Origin: Acetobacter pasteurianus subsp. pasteurianus LMG 1262 = NBRC 106471
GTDB lineage: Bacteria > Pseudomonadota > Alphaproteobacteria > Acetobacterales > Acetobacteraceae
Direction of reading: 5' to 3'
Assembly (NCBI RefSeq): GCF_000285275.1
Contig: NZ_CADO01000034.1
Location: forward strand, 54,086-118,085
Length of the DNA stretch: 64,000 nucleotides
Part shown: one piece after another, positions 1 to 8,374 of the stretch
Layout of the letters: every line of letters begins with the position of its first letter
Position numbering within the stretch: the stretch's first letter is position 1
Position numbers and translations under genes: made by a program
Notes under the pieces: generated by a model
Database searches by the model: none
The model's input: the letters and a program-made list of their open reading frames with translations, nothing else
Told to the model about the DNA's origin: nothing

Positions 1-1
1 G

Positions 2-298
2 CAGATGGCGCGCTACATTGCCGCGGCAGAGGGGCGCATACGCCAATCGGCAGACCCAGAGCACGCTTTGGCGGATTTTCATACCGCGCAGCAGCATTGG
101 GTGCAGTATCAGAAGGCAGAATGCAACGCCGCGTATGAGGCATGGTCTGACGGCACAATCCGCTTCAGCATGGCGCTCACCTGCATGCTACGTCTGACCC
201 ATAGCCGCACCATGGATATCTGGCAGATGTGGTTGACATACCCCGATAGCACGCCCCCCACACTGCCCAAGCCCGTTTTTACAAACGAAGGGTGGTAA
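2..298 (+). CDS. LprI/DUF1311-like protein, 5' end outside window
   Basis: The reading frame is open from the first bases of the window, so the gene probably starts upstream and its N-terminus (usually a signal peptide in this family) is not visible. The visible 97 residues show the pattern of the lysozyme-inhibitor LprI N-terminal domain (DUF1311): a W-x-x-Y helix, a Cys followed by Ala-rich Tyr (AECNAAYEA), a Gly-Thr-Ile segment, then Cys and an LT-x-x-R segment near the end. Members are small periplasmic proteins, some inhibiting lysozyme. The assignment is from pattern recognition only; it could be a generic DUF1311 protein of unknown role. Confidence 0.6.
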   Translation, partial: QMARYIAAAEGRIRQSADPEHALADFHTAQQHWVQYQKAECNAAYEAWSDGTIRFSMALTCMLRLTHSRTMDIWQMWLTYPDSTPPTLPKPVFTNEGW

Positions 299-310
299 GG
301 TGGCTGCGTT

Positions 311-700
311 TTAGCGCCGGTTCATGTTTCTGCGGGTGCGGATACGTGCGTGGCTCTGCCGAACTTCCCGAATAACGGCATAGCGCATCATGCTTTTTTC
401 ATAATTCTTGCGCAAAAGAACAGCGCCTATGCCAATTATCCCAATAGCGGCAACAGTCAGATACACTGAAGCAATCAGTGAGAATTGGGCGAAGGAAACC
501 TGATGCTGCAAAAATGCCCCCGGCAGCAACATGCTCAGATGGAACAAGGGGGAGGCCACGCTTTTGAGCAGATAAGCGCACAACACGCCTTCCACCACAA
601 AAGTTGCATACAGAAAGCGGCGCAACTGCACAGGCATTTTCTGCCATGCTGCCGATGGCCTGTTGTGAAATGTGAGGAGAGACTTCATGCGCTGAAACAT
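311..700 (-). CDS. Small membrane protein of unknown function
   Basis: A 129-residue protein with a basic N-terminus, two hydrophobic stretches (about residues 28-55 and 70-95) that look like membrane helices, and a very basic C-terminal tail rich in Arg. The start ATG at 700 has an AAAGG ribosome-binding motif about ten bases upstream. It lies convergent to the LprI-like gene and downstream of the Hint gene at 907, on the same strand. I do not recognise a family; topology suggests an inner-membrane protein with a cytoplasmic basic tail. Confidence 0.6.
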   Translation of the reverse strand: MFQRMKSLLTFHNRPSAAWQKMPVQLRRFLYATFVVEGVLCAYLLKSVASPLFHLSMLLPGAFLQHQVSFAQFSLIASVYLTVAAIGIIGIGAVLLRKNYEKSMMRYAVIREVRQSHARIRTRRNMNRR

Positions 701-906
701 AGCCCAATGCCTTTTGCTAGAGCGTGTTGCACTCAGTTTTGCATATCATCTGCCAATTAAGGCAAGAGCAAGGCCATGTTGCGGGGAAGGCTTGCGCGGT
801 TTGCAAGTATTTGCAGGTAAAATATCAGTAAAGCCGATATAAAGAGCCAGCACATTTCTGCACTGGCCCCCTGTAGTGTTTTTAATATATCGGTAATTTG
901 GGCGGG

Positions 907-2361
907 TTATGCCGTTTTGGCAGCCACATCCTGCGCGGTGTCGTCCAGCAGATAAGGCCCAGCCGCACGGATTTTAACGGACAGCATGCAAATGGCCCCC
1001 TGTGTATGCTGTGTAGGCAGGGGCAGGGCGGCGTTGCCGTTTGTCCATGCGCAATCTGTCCAGTCTGTTGCGTGCCAGCCTTCGGGCTTTTCGGCCTGCA
1101 AATGTGCCGTTACAGCCTGATGTTTTGCGGCTGATAGCAGGGTAACTTCCGCCACAGCCACACCAAGGGTGCGTCTGTCATCTACAAACGGGCCAATTGC
1201 ATCTGCCGGGCGGCTGGCGCGGGAAACAATGCGCACCGCCTGCGTGTTGGCGGGCAGAATGAAGTTGTAAGTATCGTTCTTGCAGTTTGCGGGCCAGATG
1301 GTGGCGCCACGTTCTGTTACCAGGTGCAGTTCTGGCACGTGCGTGGTGTGCGGTGCCGTGTATGCGCCCTGCGGTGCGCGGGCCGCAATCTGGGTGAAGA
1401 TGGTTTTTGCGGCATCCCAATCCACACACAGCGGGGCGGCGGCATCTGCCTGCCAGCTTTTGGGTGTGCCACCAAGCTGGATGACGTTGCCTTTCTGGGT
1501 AAAATTGCGGCGGTTGCCTGTGTCCAGATAGCTTTCTGTCAGCATGCCATCGGCCATAATCACGGCGTGGTCTGGGGTTTCAATGTGGTAGTAATTATAA
1601 GAGGTAATGGATTTATCGTAAAAAATGCTGCTGCCATTTACCAGCATACGGGCGGGAATAAACATGCCGTTAAAGAACAGGCAGTGTTCTGCGGTTAACA
1701 GCATGTCCTTGTAAGGCACGCCATCGGCAATGGCGTTGGCCAGAATACGCACGGGGTAGCCTGCCATATCATCGGGCAGGGCCGGGTTTACGGTGCAGTG
1801 CGCCATGCCAGCCCAGCTGAGTGTGCTAACGGAGGCCACACCATTGGCATAAGTCAGCACTTCATCCCCGGCGTGCAGATCCTGCACGGCCACCACACCT
1901 TTGGGGGTGGCAATCATGCTGTCTGCCAGAAAGCAGACTGTTGCTGAGCCATTTGCCCCTGGGGTGGCAATTACCCGGAGAGACATGCCGGTGACGGTAG
2001 AATCTGGGTAGCCAGAATTAGAAACCAGCCCCCAGGGATCTCCCGCTAATGTAATGGTGCCCAGTGCAGTACCATTACTATCTGCCAGATGTATGATGGT
2101 TTCTTGATCGGGCTTTGCCGTAACATCTACTTTACTATTCGCTAAGGAAACATTGTCTGCCGTGCCAAACGTCAGAATGTTGCTAATGCCACCTCCAAAA
2201 TTTCCGGTAATTGTAAGAGAGAGCGGGTTGGAGGCAGACAGGTTCTGCAAATCCAGATTGCCGCTTGTGCCCGTAAAATCAATGGTGCTGTTTAGTGTGC
2301 TGGATGAGGCATCAAATGTAACAGTTTGGTTGCTGCCAATGGTAATTGTGGATGTCGCCAT
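907..2361 (-). CDS. Hint-domain protein, beta-solenoid-like N-terminus
   Basis: A 484-residue protein. Residues 1-140 are rich in Thr, Ser, Asn and Gly with alternating hydrophobic residues, like beta-roll or adhesin repeats. Cys143 begins a Hint (Hedgehog/intein, Hint_2-type) domain: CFLADSMIATPKG, then a GDEVLTY segment, a PALPDDMAGYPVRIL segment, the conserved His in TAEHCLFF, and NGSSIFYDKS. The last 150 residues form a second conserved block (VSRASRPADAIGPF, RRTLGV, a terminal AGPYL). Hint domains cleave at the N side of their first Cys, so the N-terminal part may be released or transferred to an acceptor. No classical signal peptide or outer-membrane barrel is visible. Related to the genes at 4496, 11781, 48602 and 55457. 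Confidence 0.88.
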   Translation of the reverse strand: MATSTITIGSNQTVTFDASSSTLNSTIDFTGTSGNLDLQNLSASNPLSLTITGNFGGGISNILTFGTADNVSLANSKVDVTAKPDQETIIHLADSNGTALGTITLAGDPWGLVSNSGYPDSTVTGMSLRVIATPGANGSATVCFLADSMIATPKGVVAVQDLHAGDEVLTYANGVASVSTLSWAGMAHCTVNPALPDDMAGYPVRILANAIADGVPYKDMLLTAEHCLFFNGMFIPARMLVNGSSIFYDKSITSYNYYHIETPDHAVIMADGMLTESYLDTGNRRNFTQKGNVIQLGGTPKSWQADAAAPLCVDWDAAKTIFTQIAARAPQGAYTAPHTTHVPELHLVTERGATIWPANCKNDTYNFILPANTQAVRIVSRASRPADAIGPFVDDRRTLGVAVAEVTLLSAAKHQAVTAHLQAEKPEGWHATDWTDCAWTNGNAALPLPTQHTQGAICMLSVKIRAAGPYLLDDTAQDVAAKTA

Positions 2362-2595
2362 AACAGATGCTTTCTAAATATAAATTAAGTTTGAAAATCC
2401 CTAATATGTTTGCGTTCAATAAGGAAACCAAAAACGCGAAAGTTAAAAATGTTTAAACTAATAAAAAGTGAGGGAACCTTTCATCGCGGGCCATAACACG
2501 GCTGTGTGCCGCAGTTTCTGGCCATGTTGCGGGGGCGTGTGTAAAACAGGCTGTCTCTCTCACTATGTTTATCAATATACAGTAAGGCTTGTAGT

Positions 2596-3234
2596 ATGAC
2601 CTGGCACAACTGGGGTGTGTTCTGCGGCATTGTGTTCTTTCTGTGCGCCATACCCGGCCCTAACATGCTGCATGTGTTGGCCAGCGTGGCGCGGGTGGGC
2701 ATGGCGCGCGGGGTGGCCACCATGCTGGGCTGCTTAAGTGCGGTTGTGCTGGTGCTTGTGGCCTCTGCCGCCGGGCTGGGGGCAGCGCTTGCGGCATCGC
2801 CCCATCTGTTTGGCGTGCTGCGCATATGCGGCGCAGTGTATCTGATCTGGCTGGGCATACAGGCGTGGATGGAAGGCGGGCAAACACCCCCGGCCAGCAT
2901 ATCCGCCCCGCAGGTAGAAAACGCCGTGCAGGGCAGCGCATGGAGCCGCTGGCGCAAGGGCTTCTGGGTGGGGCTGAGCAACCCCAAGCTGTTGCTGTTT
3001 GCGGCAGCGTTTTTCCCGCAGTTTATTGCGCCCCATGCCCCGCAACTGCCGCAGTTTGTGGTGCTGATAACCACCTTCGCGCTGCTGGAAATGCTGTGGT
3101 ACGGCGTTTACGCCATAGGCGGTTACACACTGGCCCAGCAGCTCCAGCGCCCCTCCATCCGCCGGGTGTTCAACCGCATAACGGGCTGTGTATTTGTGGG
3201 CTTTGGGGCCGTACTTTTACGCGGGCGCGCATAA
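2596..3234 (+). CDS. LysE/RhtB family amino-acid exporter
   Basis: A 212-residue integral membrane protein with about six hydrophobic helices. The N-terminal region carries the LysE/RhtB signature: PGPNMLHVLASVARVG followed by a Gly-rich helix, and a mid-protein WLGIQAW segment and GLSNPK motif typical of the family. Such proteins export amino acids or their analogues across the inner membrane. The ATG at 2596 follows an AAGG motif eight bases upstream. The gene is divergent from the Hint gene at 907, with about 230 bases of shared promoter region. Its 3' end is part of a segment duplicated near 4071. The substrate cannot be told from sequence. Confidence 0.88.
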   Translation: MTWHNWGVFCGIVFFLCAIPGPNMLHVLASVARVGMARGVATMLGCLSAVVLVLVASAAGLGAALAASPHLFGVLRICGAVYLIWLGIQAWMEGGQTPPASISAPQVENAVQGSAWSRWRKGFWVGLSNPKLLLFAAAFFPQFIAPHAPQLPQFVVLITTFALLEMLWYGVYAIGGYTLAQQLQRPSIRRVFNRITGCVFVGFGAVLLRGRA

Positions 3235-3360
3235 GGCGGCGGTAGGGCAGCCATTCGCTGCGTAGAGTGTGCCCGGCGGCCAAGGTGCGCCATAATACCG
3301 CATCAACAGCCCCATTGTGCGGGCAAAAATAAGGATAGCCCCATATGTCTCAGCCCAAAG
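3171..3360 (+). repeat. Imperfect duplicated segment, copy A
   Basis: This copy spans the last codons of the LysE gene, the spacer and the first codons (MSQPK) of the gene at 3345. A diverged copy lies at 4071-4250. The best-kept block, about 35 bases around 3231-3265 (ending ATTCGCTGCG), differs at only two or three positions; copy B lacks about 22 bases of the LysE tail. Confidence 0.75.
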
Positions 3361-3599
3361 AATCTGCCCTTGTTGCGCAGGCATTGCAGAGCATTTTAGA
3401 AAAATCTGGCCAAAACTGTGTCACCCTGCCGTGGGCAGATGTGTATGCCATTGCAGACCGTAAGCACTGGACAGACAAAGCCCATGAAGAAACCCGGTAC
3501 GAACTGCATGATCGGGGTATTACAATAGGTTACGGCAAGCACTTTGTTATTGTGGCAAAGGATGAAGATTTTGCCCCGTTGAAAGGTGCATCCGCGTAA
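3345..3599 (+). CDS. Conserved small protein of unknown function
   Basis: An 84-residue acidic-to-neutral soluble protein starting MSQPKES, with an AAGGATA ribosome-binding motif at good spacing. It has no membrane helix or signal peptide. Its middle (WADVYAIADRKHWTD) and end (GITIGYGKHFVIVAKDEDF) read like a compact folded domain with a helix followed by a strand pair. It shares its start region with the unrelated small membrane protein at 4235 through a local duplication. I do not recognise a family. Confidence 0.65.
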   Translation: MSQPKESALVAQALQSILEKSGQNCVTLPWADVYAIADRKHWTDKAHEETRYELHDRGITIGYGKHFVIVAKDEDFAPLKGASA

Positions 3600-3611
3600 T
3601 TTTATAGCACC

Positions 3612-3905
3612 CTAATCTTGCGTGCCCCAGCGCCACTTCCACCCGCCTTGGGTGCGCGTTTTGCACACCCAGAAAAAGGCTGCTGTGGCCGCAAGATTAA
3701 GCACCATCACCACGCCTACGGTTAAAAGGGGCCTGTGCAGAGGCACAAAGGACAGGCCAAAACTGGAGCCCAGCGTAACAGCCAGAAACAGCCCCAAAGC
3801 CACCCAACCCTGCCACGCAATAGGCAGGCCTGCACCATAGCCAAAACGCCGGGCGGCAAACCACGGGGTGGGTGCGGGCGGCGGGTTTTTATGTGGGGTG
3901 AGCAT
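3612..3905 (-). CDS. Small membrane protein of unknown function
   Basis: A 97-residue protein with two clear hydrophobic helices (about residues 28-50 and 58-80) and Pro-rich or Trp-rich ends. It is convergent with the gene at 3345, leaving only a dozen bases between stops. No family recognised; a DUF-type inner membrane protein is the most that can be said. Confidence 0.55.
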   Translation of the reverse strand: MLTPHKNPPPAPTPWFAARRFGYGAGLPIAWQGWVALGLFLAVTLGSSFGLSFVPLHRPLLTVGVVMVLNLAATAAFFWVCKTRTQGGWKWRWGTQD

Positions 3906-4070
3906 AACGGTGCCTTTTATGCCAAAAGGGTGTGCCTGTTATTTTTACAAAAAATGCAGCGGCATAAAAGCATGATCTACCAAAAGTGATTGCGCCCGCA
4001 TGTCTTTCAACATGCTTACACGCTGGCCACCAGCGGGGGTGTTTGCAGCGCCTTGCCATGTGTGGGCTGT

Positions 4071-4250
4071 TCAACCGCGTAACGGGCCGTACTTTTGCGC
4101 GGGCGCGCATAAGGTGGCGGTAGGGCTGCCATTCGCTGCGTATATTGTGCCAAGCCGCCCAGTTGATTACGATACGCAATAACACAGCACCCACAGCCCT
4201 CGTTGCGCGGGCAAGATGAGGATACCGCCGCCACATGTCTCAGCCCAAAA
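4071..4250 (+). repeat. Imperfect duplicated segment, copy B
   Basis: Second copy of the segment at 3171-3360. It carries a truncated LysE 3' end (no intact gene here), the spacer, and the MSQPK start codons that now begin the unrelated gene at 4235. The order shows that a promoter, ribosome-binding site and start were duplicated onto a different coding sequence. Confidence 0.75.
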
Positions 4251-4453
4251 AGGGATGGCCCAAAAGCTGGCCTCTGGCCGTGTTGTGCTGCTGTATTATT
4301 CTTACGCTCTCTATTGCCGCCTTTAGTGTGGGCGTGGCCTTGGTGCTGGAAAACAGCGTGGCGGGGCCGCTATGGCTGTTTATTGCCGCCATTACCTATT
4401 ACATCGCCGATCAATCCATAGAATGGAAGAACAGGCCCGGCGGCGGAAACTAA
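4235..4453 (+). CDS. Small two-helix membrane protein
   Basis: A 72-residue protein with two hydrophobic helices (about residues 13-38 and 44-58). Its first five residues, MSQPK, equal those of the gene at 3345 because both starts lie in a duplicated segment; after this the proteins are unrelated. A GAGGAT motif precedes the start. The stop is directly followed by a hairpin that serves the opposite strand. Function unknown. Confidence 0.55.
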   Translation: MSQPKKGWPKSWPLAVLCCCIILTLSIAAFSVGVALVLENSVAGPLWLFIAAITYYIADQSIEWKNRPGGGN

Positions 4454-4454
4454 A

Positions 4455-4485
4455 ACCCCCGCACGTTGGGCAACATGCGGGGGCA
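4455..4485 (-). terminator. Rho-independent terminator of the Hint gene at 4496
   Basis: An 8-bp perfect stem (CCCCCGCA / TGCGGGGG at 4456-4463 and 4476-4483) is followed on the minus strand by TTTTA, just beyond the stop of the 4496-6484 gene. Confidence 0.7.
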
Positions 4486-4495
4486 AAAGTAGGCG

Positions 4496-6484
4496 TTAGC
4501 CGTTGGCGGCAACTGGCAGCGTAAATGCAACCGGCGTGGCCAGATAAGGGCCAGCCTGAAGCACTTCCACCGTTAGCAGCGCGGGGCCGCGTGCCGTGGT
4601 GGTGCCCAGTGGCAGAAGGGCGTTGCCATCTGTCCACCGTGTTGTGGGCTGGGGCATATCCTGCCAGCCATTTGCACCATCTTCTTCTGCCAGATGCGCG
4701 GTTATGTCTGCGGTGGTGCCAGCAGAAAGCACCGTTACGCGGCCCAGCAGCACGCCCAGCACGCGGCGCTTATCTACAAACGGGCCTTCCACATCACACG
4801 GGCGCGCAGCGCGAGAAACAAGGCGCACGTTCTCCACCCCGGCAGGCAGCATGAAGGAGATATTGCGCCCCATGGCCCGCAAAGGCCGAATAACCGTGCC
4901 CGCTGCCGTAACAAGGTGCAGCCCGTGGTTGTGGGTGATGTCCGGCTTGGCGAGGGCGGAAATATGGCCTGCAATTTTGGTTGCACGCGCGGCCAGCACA
5001 CGCCAGATGGGTTCTACCACATGGCGCGCAGTGCCCAGCGGTGCGGCCGCGTGTTCTGCCCAGTTTTTGGCCTTGGCCCCAATGGTCACAACATTGCCAT
5101 CGGATACAAAATTGCGGCGGTTGCCTGTATCCAGATAGCTTTCCGTCAGCATGCCATTGGCCATGATAACGCTGTGTTCTGCCGTTTCCACATGGTAATA
5201 GGCGTATGCGGTAATGGAGCGATCAAAAAAGATGCTGCTGCCATTTACCAGCATACGTGCGGGCACCAGCATGCCATTGGCAAAAATGCCGTGTTCCGCC
5301 GTAACCAGCAGATCCTGATACGGCACACCCGGCGCAATGGCATCGGCCAGAATACGCACGGGGTAGCCTGCCATATCATCGGGCAGGGCGGGGTTAACCG
5401 TGGCCTGCGCCATGCCAGCCCACACCACCGGGCGCACATGGGTTACGCCGTTTACAAACGTTAACACCTCATCACCCCGGCGGATGTTTTCCACCGCCAC
5501 CACACCGTTGGGCGTGGCAATCATGCTGCCTGCCAAAAAGCAGATCACGCCTTGCCCGCTATCAATGGTGACAGTCTGGGTTTCATCCCCCGTAGGCGCA
5601 TCCGTGTAGGAGCTGTCATACGTAACGGACTTGGGCTGAACGGTTTGGCCCGATGTCGTGGTCAGGCTCACATTGCTGGCGCTGAGTGTGGCGGTTGCAA
5701 CATCCTGCCCGTTCACGCCCAGCCTGTCTCCCTCTTTCAGGCCTGTAATGGAAACACCTGCGGCCGGGCTGCCTCCTGTTGAACTTACTGGCAGCACCAC
5801 CGTGTTGTTGCCCGTGCCAAACACAACAGTAGCTGTGGGCCATGTGCCGTTGCCAAACGTGGCGGTTGCGCCATTGTTCAGCGTAAGCGTGCCATTATAT
5901 TGAAAATTGGGCGTAAAGGTGGAGGACGTGACCGTAATGGGGCCACTGTAGCTGAGCCCGCCATCATATGAGCTGACATTGGAGCCATTGGTAATGTTCA
6001 GTGCCCCAGCCGTGGCGCCGTTGGTCGTGCCGATGACAATATTGGAATCATCAATGTTCAGCGTGCCGCCAGAGGCCACATTGAACATGAAGGTATGAGT
6101 GTGCCAGTCCTGCGTGACATCCTTGACCGTGGCCGTGCCGCCGTTGTTGACTGTCAGGCCGTTATTTGTTGTCAGCGTGCGTGAAATGGTGGCGCTGCCG
6201 CCGCTATCCACCACCAGAGAGCCAAATGTCAGATTGCTGCTGCTGCTGGCAATGCTCAGCTTGCCTTGTACGTCTATGAGCAAAGACCCCAGATCCGTCA
6301 CGGTTGACGGAATGGTAATATCTGCTCCAGCGGGAATGGTGAGCGTGCCAGTGGTGTTGGCATCTGGCGCATTGGGTGCGGGCTGGCCGTTATAGAGCCA
6401 GTTGCTTACGTCGTCCCATACCCCTCCTGAAGCAGGACCAATCCATGTATAGGATGAACCAGTTGTCGAAGCCGTGTTTGTCAT
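4496..6484 (-). CDS. Large Hint-domain protein with beta-helix N-terminus
   Basis: About 662 residues from the ATG at 6484; an in-frame GTG at 6532 would add 16 residues that do not look native (MLVEWLYCIRT), so the ATG starting MTNTAS is preferred. Residues 10-310 contain a GxWDDxSNW motif and many Gly/Thr/Asn-rich repeats (for example SGGSATIS, NNGGTATV), typical of right-handed beta-helix adhesin passengers. Cys315 opens the Hint domain (CFLAGSMIATPNG), followed by GDEVLTF, the TAEHG histidine and NGSSIFFDRS. The C-terminal block matches the other Hint proteins (SRAARPCDVEGPFVDKRR, RWTDGNALLPL, AGPYL). Large DNA blocks are nearly identical to the gene at 907. Cleavage at Cys315 would release the beta-helix part. 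No secretion partner is encoded nearby. Confidence 0.88.
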   Translation of the reverse strand: MTNTASTTGSSYTWIGPASGGVWDDVSNWLYNGQPAPNAPDANTTGTLTIPAGADITIPSTVTDLGSLLIDVQGKLSIASSSSNLTFGSLVVDSGGSATISRTLTTNNGLTVNNGGTATVKDVTQDWHTHTFMFNVASGGTLNIDDSNIVIGTTNGATAGALNITNGSNVSSYDGGLSYSGPITVTSSTFTPNFQYNGTLTLNNGATATFGNGTWPTATVVFGTGNNTVVLPVSSTGGSPAAGVSITGLKEGDRLGVNGQDVATATLSASNVSLTTTSGQTVQPKSVTYDSSYTDAPTGDETQTVTIDSGQGVICFLAGSMIATPNGVVAVENIRRGDEVLTFVNGVTHVRPVVWAGMAQATVNPALPDDMAGYPVRILADAIAPGVPYQDLLVTAEHGIFANGMLVPARMLVNGSSIFFDRSITAYAYYHVETAEHSVIMANGMLTESYLDTGNRRNFVSDGNVVTIGAKAKNWAEHAAAPLGTARHVVEPIWRVLAARATKIAGHISALAKPDITHNHGLHLVTAAGTVIRPLRAMGRNISFMLPAGVENVRLVSRAARPCDVEGPFVDKRRVLGVLLGRVTVLSAGTTADITAHLAEEDGANGWQDMPQPTTRWTDGNALLPLGTTTARGPALLTVEVLQAGPYLATPVAFTLPVAANG

Positions 6485-6699
6485 AGGTGGGTATAGTCCT
6501 GTGCGAATACAGTAAAGCCATTCAACAAGCACATCAGTACTTGGTGTTTTTGTTCACTTTAAGGCATTGTTAGGGCGCGTTTAACGCATTTGGTGGGATG
6601 TGTTTACGCAACAGGAAACAGGACCGCAAGGGTCTTGTTAAAGAAAATGTGAGGTTTTAATGAACTCTTAACGCGATTGTTGCAAAAAAGCCGCAGCAC

Positions 6700-7551
6700 T
6701 TATACGCAATGTGCATACCACACAACGCGGCCCAGTATCTGCACGCGGCTGGCGGGCAGGGTGCAGGCAGAAAACCTTTTGTTCTCGCAGCTTATCTGCA
6801 CCACGGGGCGGGTTTGGGCATCAAACGTGCGTTCTGCCCAGCGGCACACCACGCTTTCACCATCAAACAGCACAAAAAGCCCCGGTTCTGCCAAGGTGGT
6901 GCGCTGTGTATCCATCAGCACCAAATCCCCATCACGCAGCAGGGGTTCCATGGCCTGGCCCTCTACATTCAGGGCGCGCAAATCTTCGGCGCGGGCGTTC
7001 AGGCGCTGGGTTATCAGGCTTTCTTCAAAATATTTGGGGCTGCCCAGCAGTTGTGCCTCATCATACCGGCCAGAAGTGATGCTGCGCTGCGCCAGATAAG
7101 GCACCATCACATAGCCCGGTGGTGCTGGCACTGCGGGCATGGCGGGGCGAGGCTGAGTGGTGCTGCGTGTCCGTTTGATCTGCGCCATATCCAGCGCCAG
7201 TTGAGGGGCGTTTTCTGGTTTTTCCCGGCTGGAAAACCCATGCACGCGCAATGTGTCACGCGGGGTTTCCTGCGGGGTAAAAGGCGGGGGCAGGTAAGGG
7301 GTGCGGCGTTCACGCAGCATCAGCCCCGGCTGGGCGTGGTCCACACCGGGAAACAGCAGATCCCGCGCGGTGCAGCCCAGCACCGCAGCAATGCATTCCA
7401 GTTTTTCTCCACCCGGATTGCGAGACTTCCCCTTAAGAATATCGCGCACATAGGTATCGCCCACACCAGCCTTGCGGGCCAGTGCCTTTTGGGAAAGCCC
7501 AAGGTGGGCCATCCGGCGTTCCAGTTCATCTGCTACGGGTGATCTTGTCAT
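6700..7551 (-). CDS. Prophage CI-like repressor, S24 domain with lost catalytic residues
   Basis: A 283-residue XRE-family protein. Residues 6-45 form a helix-turn-helix (LSQKALARKAGVGDTYVRDIL). The C-terminal part from about residue 193 is an S24 (LexA/CI) fold: EGQAMEPLLRDGD, then GLFVLFDGESVVCRWAER. In LexA-type proteins the nucleophile Ser sits just before the MEP motif and a Lys lies in the xVKRL segment; here these positions are Ala200 and Arg237. Self-cleavage triggered by RecA is therefore unlikely. It is divergent from the early genes starting at 7709, the usual immunity layout, and marks the left end of the prophage. Confidence 0.85.
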   Translation of the reverse strand: MTRSPVADELERRMAHLGLSQKALARKAGVGDTYVRDILKGKSRNPGGEKLECIAAVLGCTARDLLFPGVDHAQPGLMLRERRTPYLPPPFTPQETPRDTLRVHGFSSREKPENAPQLALDMAQIKRTRSTTQPRPAMPAVPAPPGYVMVPYLAQRSITSGRYDEAQLLGSPKYFEESLITQRLNARAEDLRALNVEGQAMEPLLRDGDLVLMDTQRTTLAEPGLFVLFDGESVVCRWAERTFDAQTRPVVQISCENKRFSACTLPASRVQILGRVVWYAHCV

Positions 7552-7589
7552 GGTTCCGCACTATTCCACGCCGGGGGTATGTGTGCAAA

Positions 7590-7606
7590 AGGGGATATAT
7601 CCCTCT
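7590..7606. promoter_or_regulatory. Candidate operator of the prophage repressor
   Basis: A perfect 12-bp palindrome, GGGATATATCCC (7592-7603), lies in the spacer between the divergent repressor and early genes. A TTGACG hexamer (7615-7620) just downstream could be the -35 element of the rightward early promoter, so a bound repressor would cover it. Only one copy of the palindrome was seen. Confidence 0.4.
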
Positions 7607-7708
7607 TTTTTGGGTTGACGCTGCGGGAGTGGTCACCATAGCGTCCGGGGCAGGCCATGTTTTGGTGGTGTAAATGGCCAGCCACCCAGCAACCACGGAT
7701 ACCCCATT

Positions 7709-8374
7709 ATGCCTGTTCCCGGTTCCATTGCGTTCAATGTTTTTTCAAACACCATTTCAAATCATAATGTTTTGCAGTTTCCTACCCTGTTGCGTGCCCC
7801 CAAAAGGGGTGGGGTTATGCCCCCCAATGCCGCCGCACTGCATCAGGCTGCGCCAAAGGGTGGCACCCCAGCCCTTAACGGGCAGAAAGAGCCGGATGAA
7901 AAGGTTTCTAACACGTTAAAAAGGTGTGACACATCACAACATCACGCCGAATCCGCAACCGCTTTGGTGCTGCCGCCGCAGGGGGGTGTGAACGCGCGGG
8001 CCTGCCAGCAGGCACAGCGACCCGGCACATCGGCGCAGGTGGTGGCCAACATGGTGGGGCTGCGGCGCAAGGGCTATTCCTTCCGGCGTATCGGGCGGGA
8101 AGTGGGCCGGTGTATGGAGGGCGTGCGGCAGGTGCTGATGCGGTATGAAGATGCCCTGAAAGCCCAAACCCCCGCCCACGCGCCCCAGCCCAAAGGCTAT
8201 GCCGAACTGGTAAGAGACCCCGAACCCCTGCCCGCAGGCCACCCCATTGCCATGCGCGGGCTCTGGAAAGGGCTGGAACACTGGCAACCCACACAGGCCC
8301 ACACCCCCACCACATGGCAGCAGGATGAAGCCGCTTTGGCGCAGGCGCTACTGTGGAACGGAGGTGCCGCTTAA
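7709..8374 (+). CDS. Early phage protein with helix-turn-helix
   Basis: A 221-residue protein, first gene of the rightward early operon. The N-terminal third is low-complexity; residues about 112-150 (VANMVGLRRKGYSFRRIGREV) look like a helix-turn-helix, suggesting DNA binding. A second possible start, ATG 7817 (MPPNAA), has a stronger purine-rich leader, so the true protein may be 185 residues. Its stop overlaps the next start by one base (TAATG), implying translational coupling. Likely a regulator or replication accessory; no family name can be assigned with confidence. Confidence 0.6.
   Translation: MPVPGSIAFNVFSNTISNHNVLQFPTLLRAPKRGGVMPPNAAALHQAAPKGGTPALNGQKEPDEKVSNTLKRCDTSQHHAESATALVLPPQGGVNARACQQAQRPGTSAQVVANMVGLRRKGYSFRRIGREVGRCMEGVRQVLMRYEDALKAQTPAHAPQPKGYAELVRDPEPLPAGHPIAMRGLWKGLEHWQPTQAHTPTTWQQDEAALAQALLWNGGAA

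Noticed and set aside
4694..5464. Long plus-strand frame opposite the large Hint gene
   Set aside because: It lies entirely antisense to the well-supported Hint gene, has biased Cys/His/Arg content and no ribosome-binding site.
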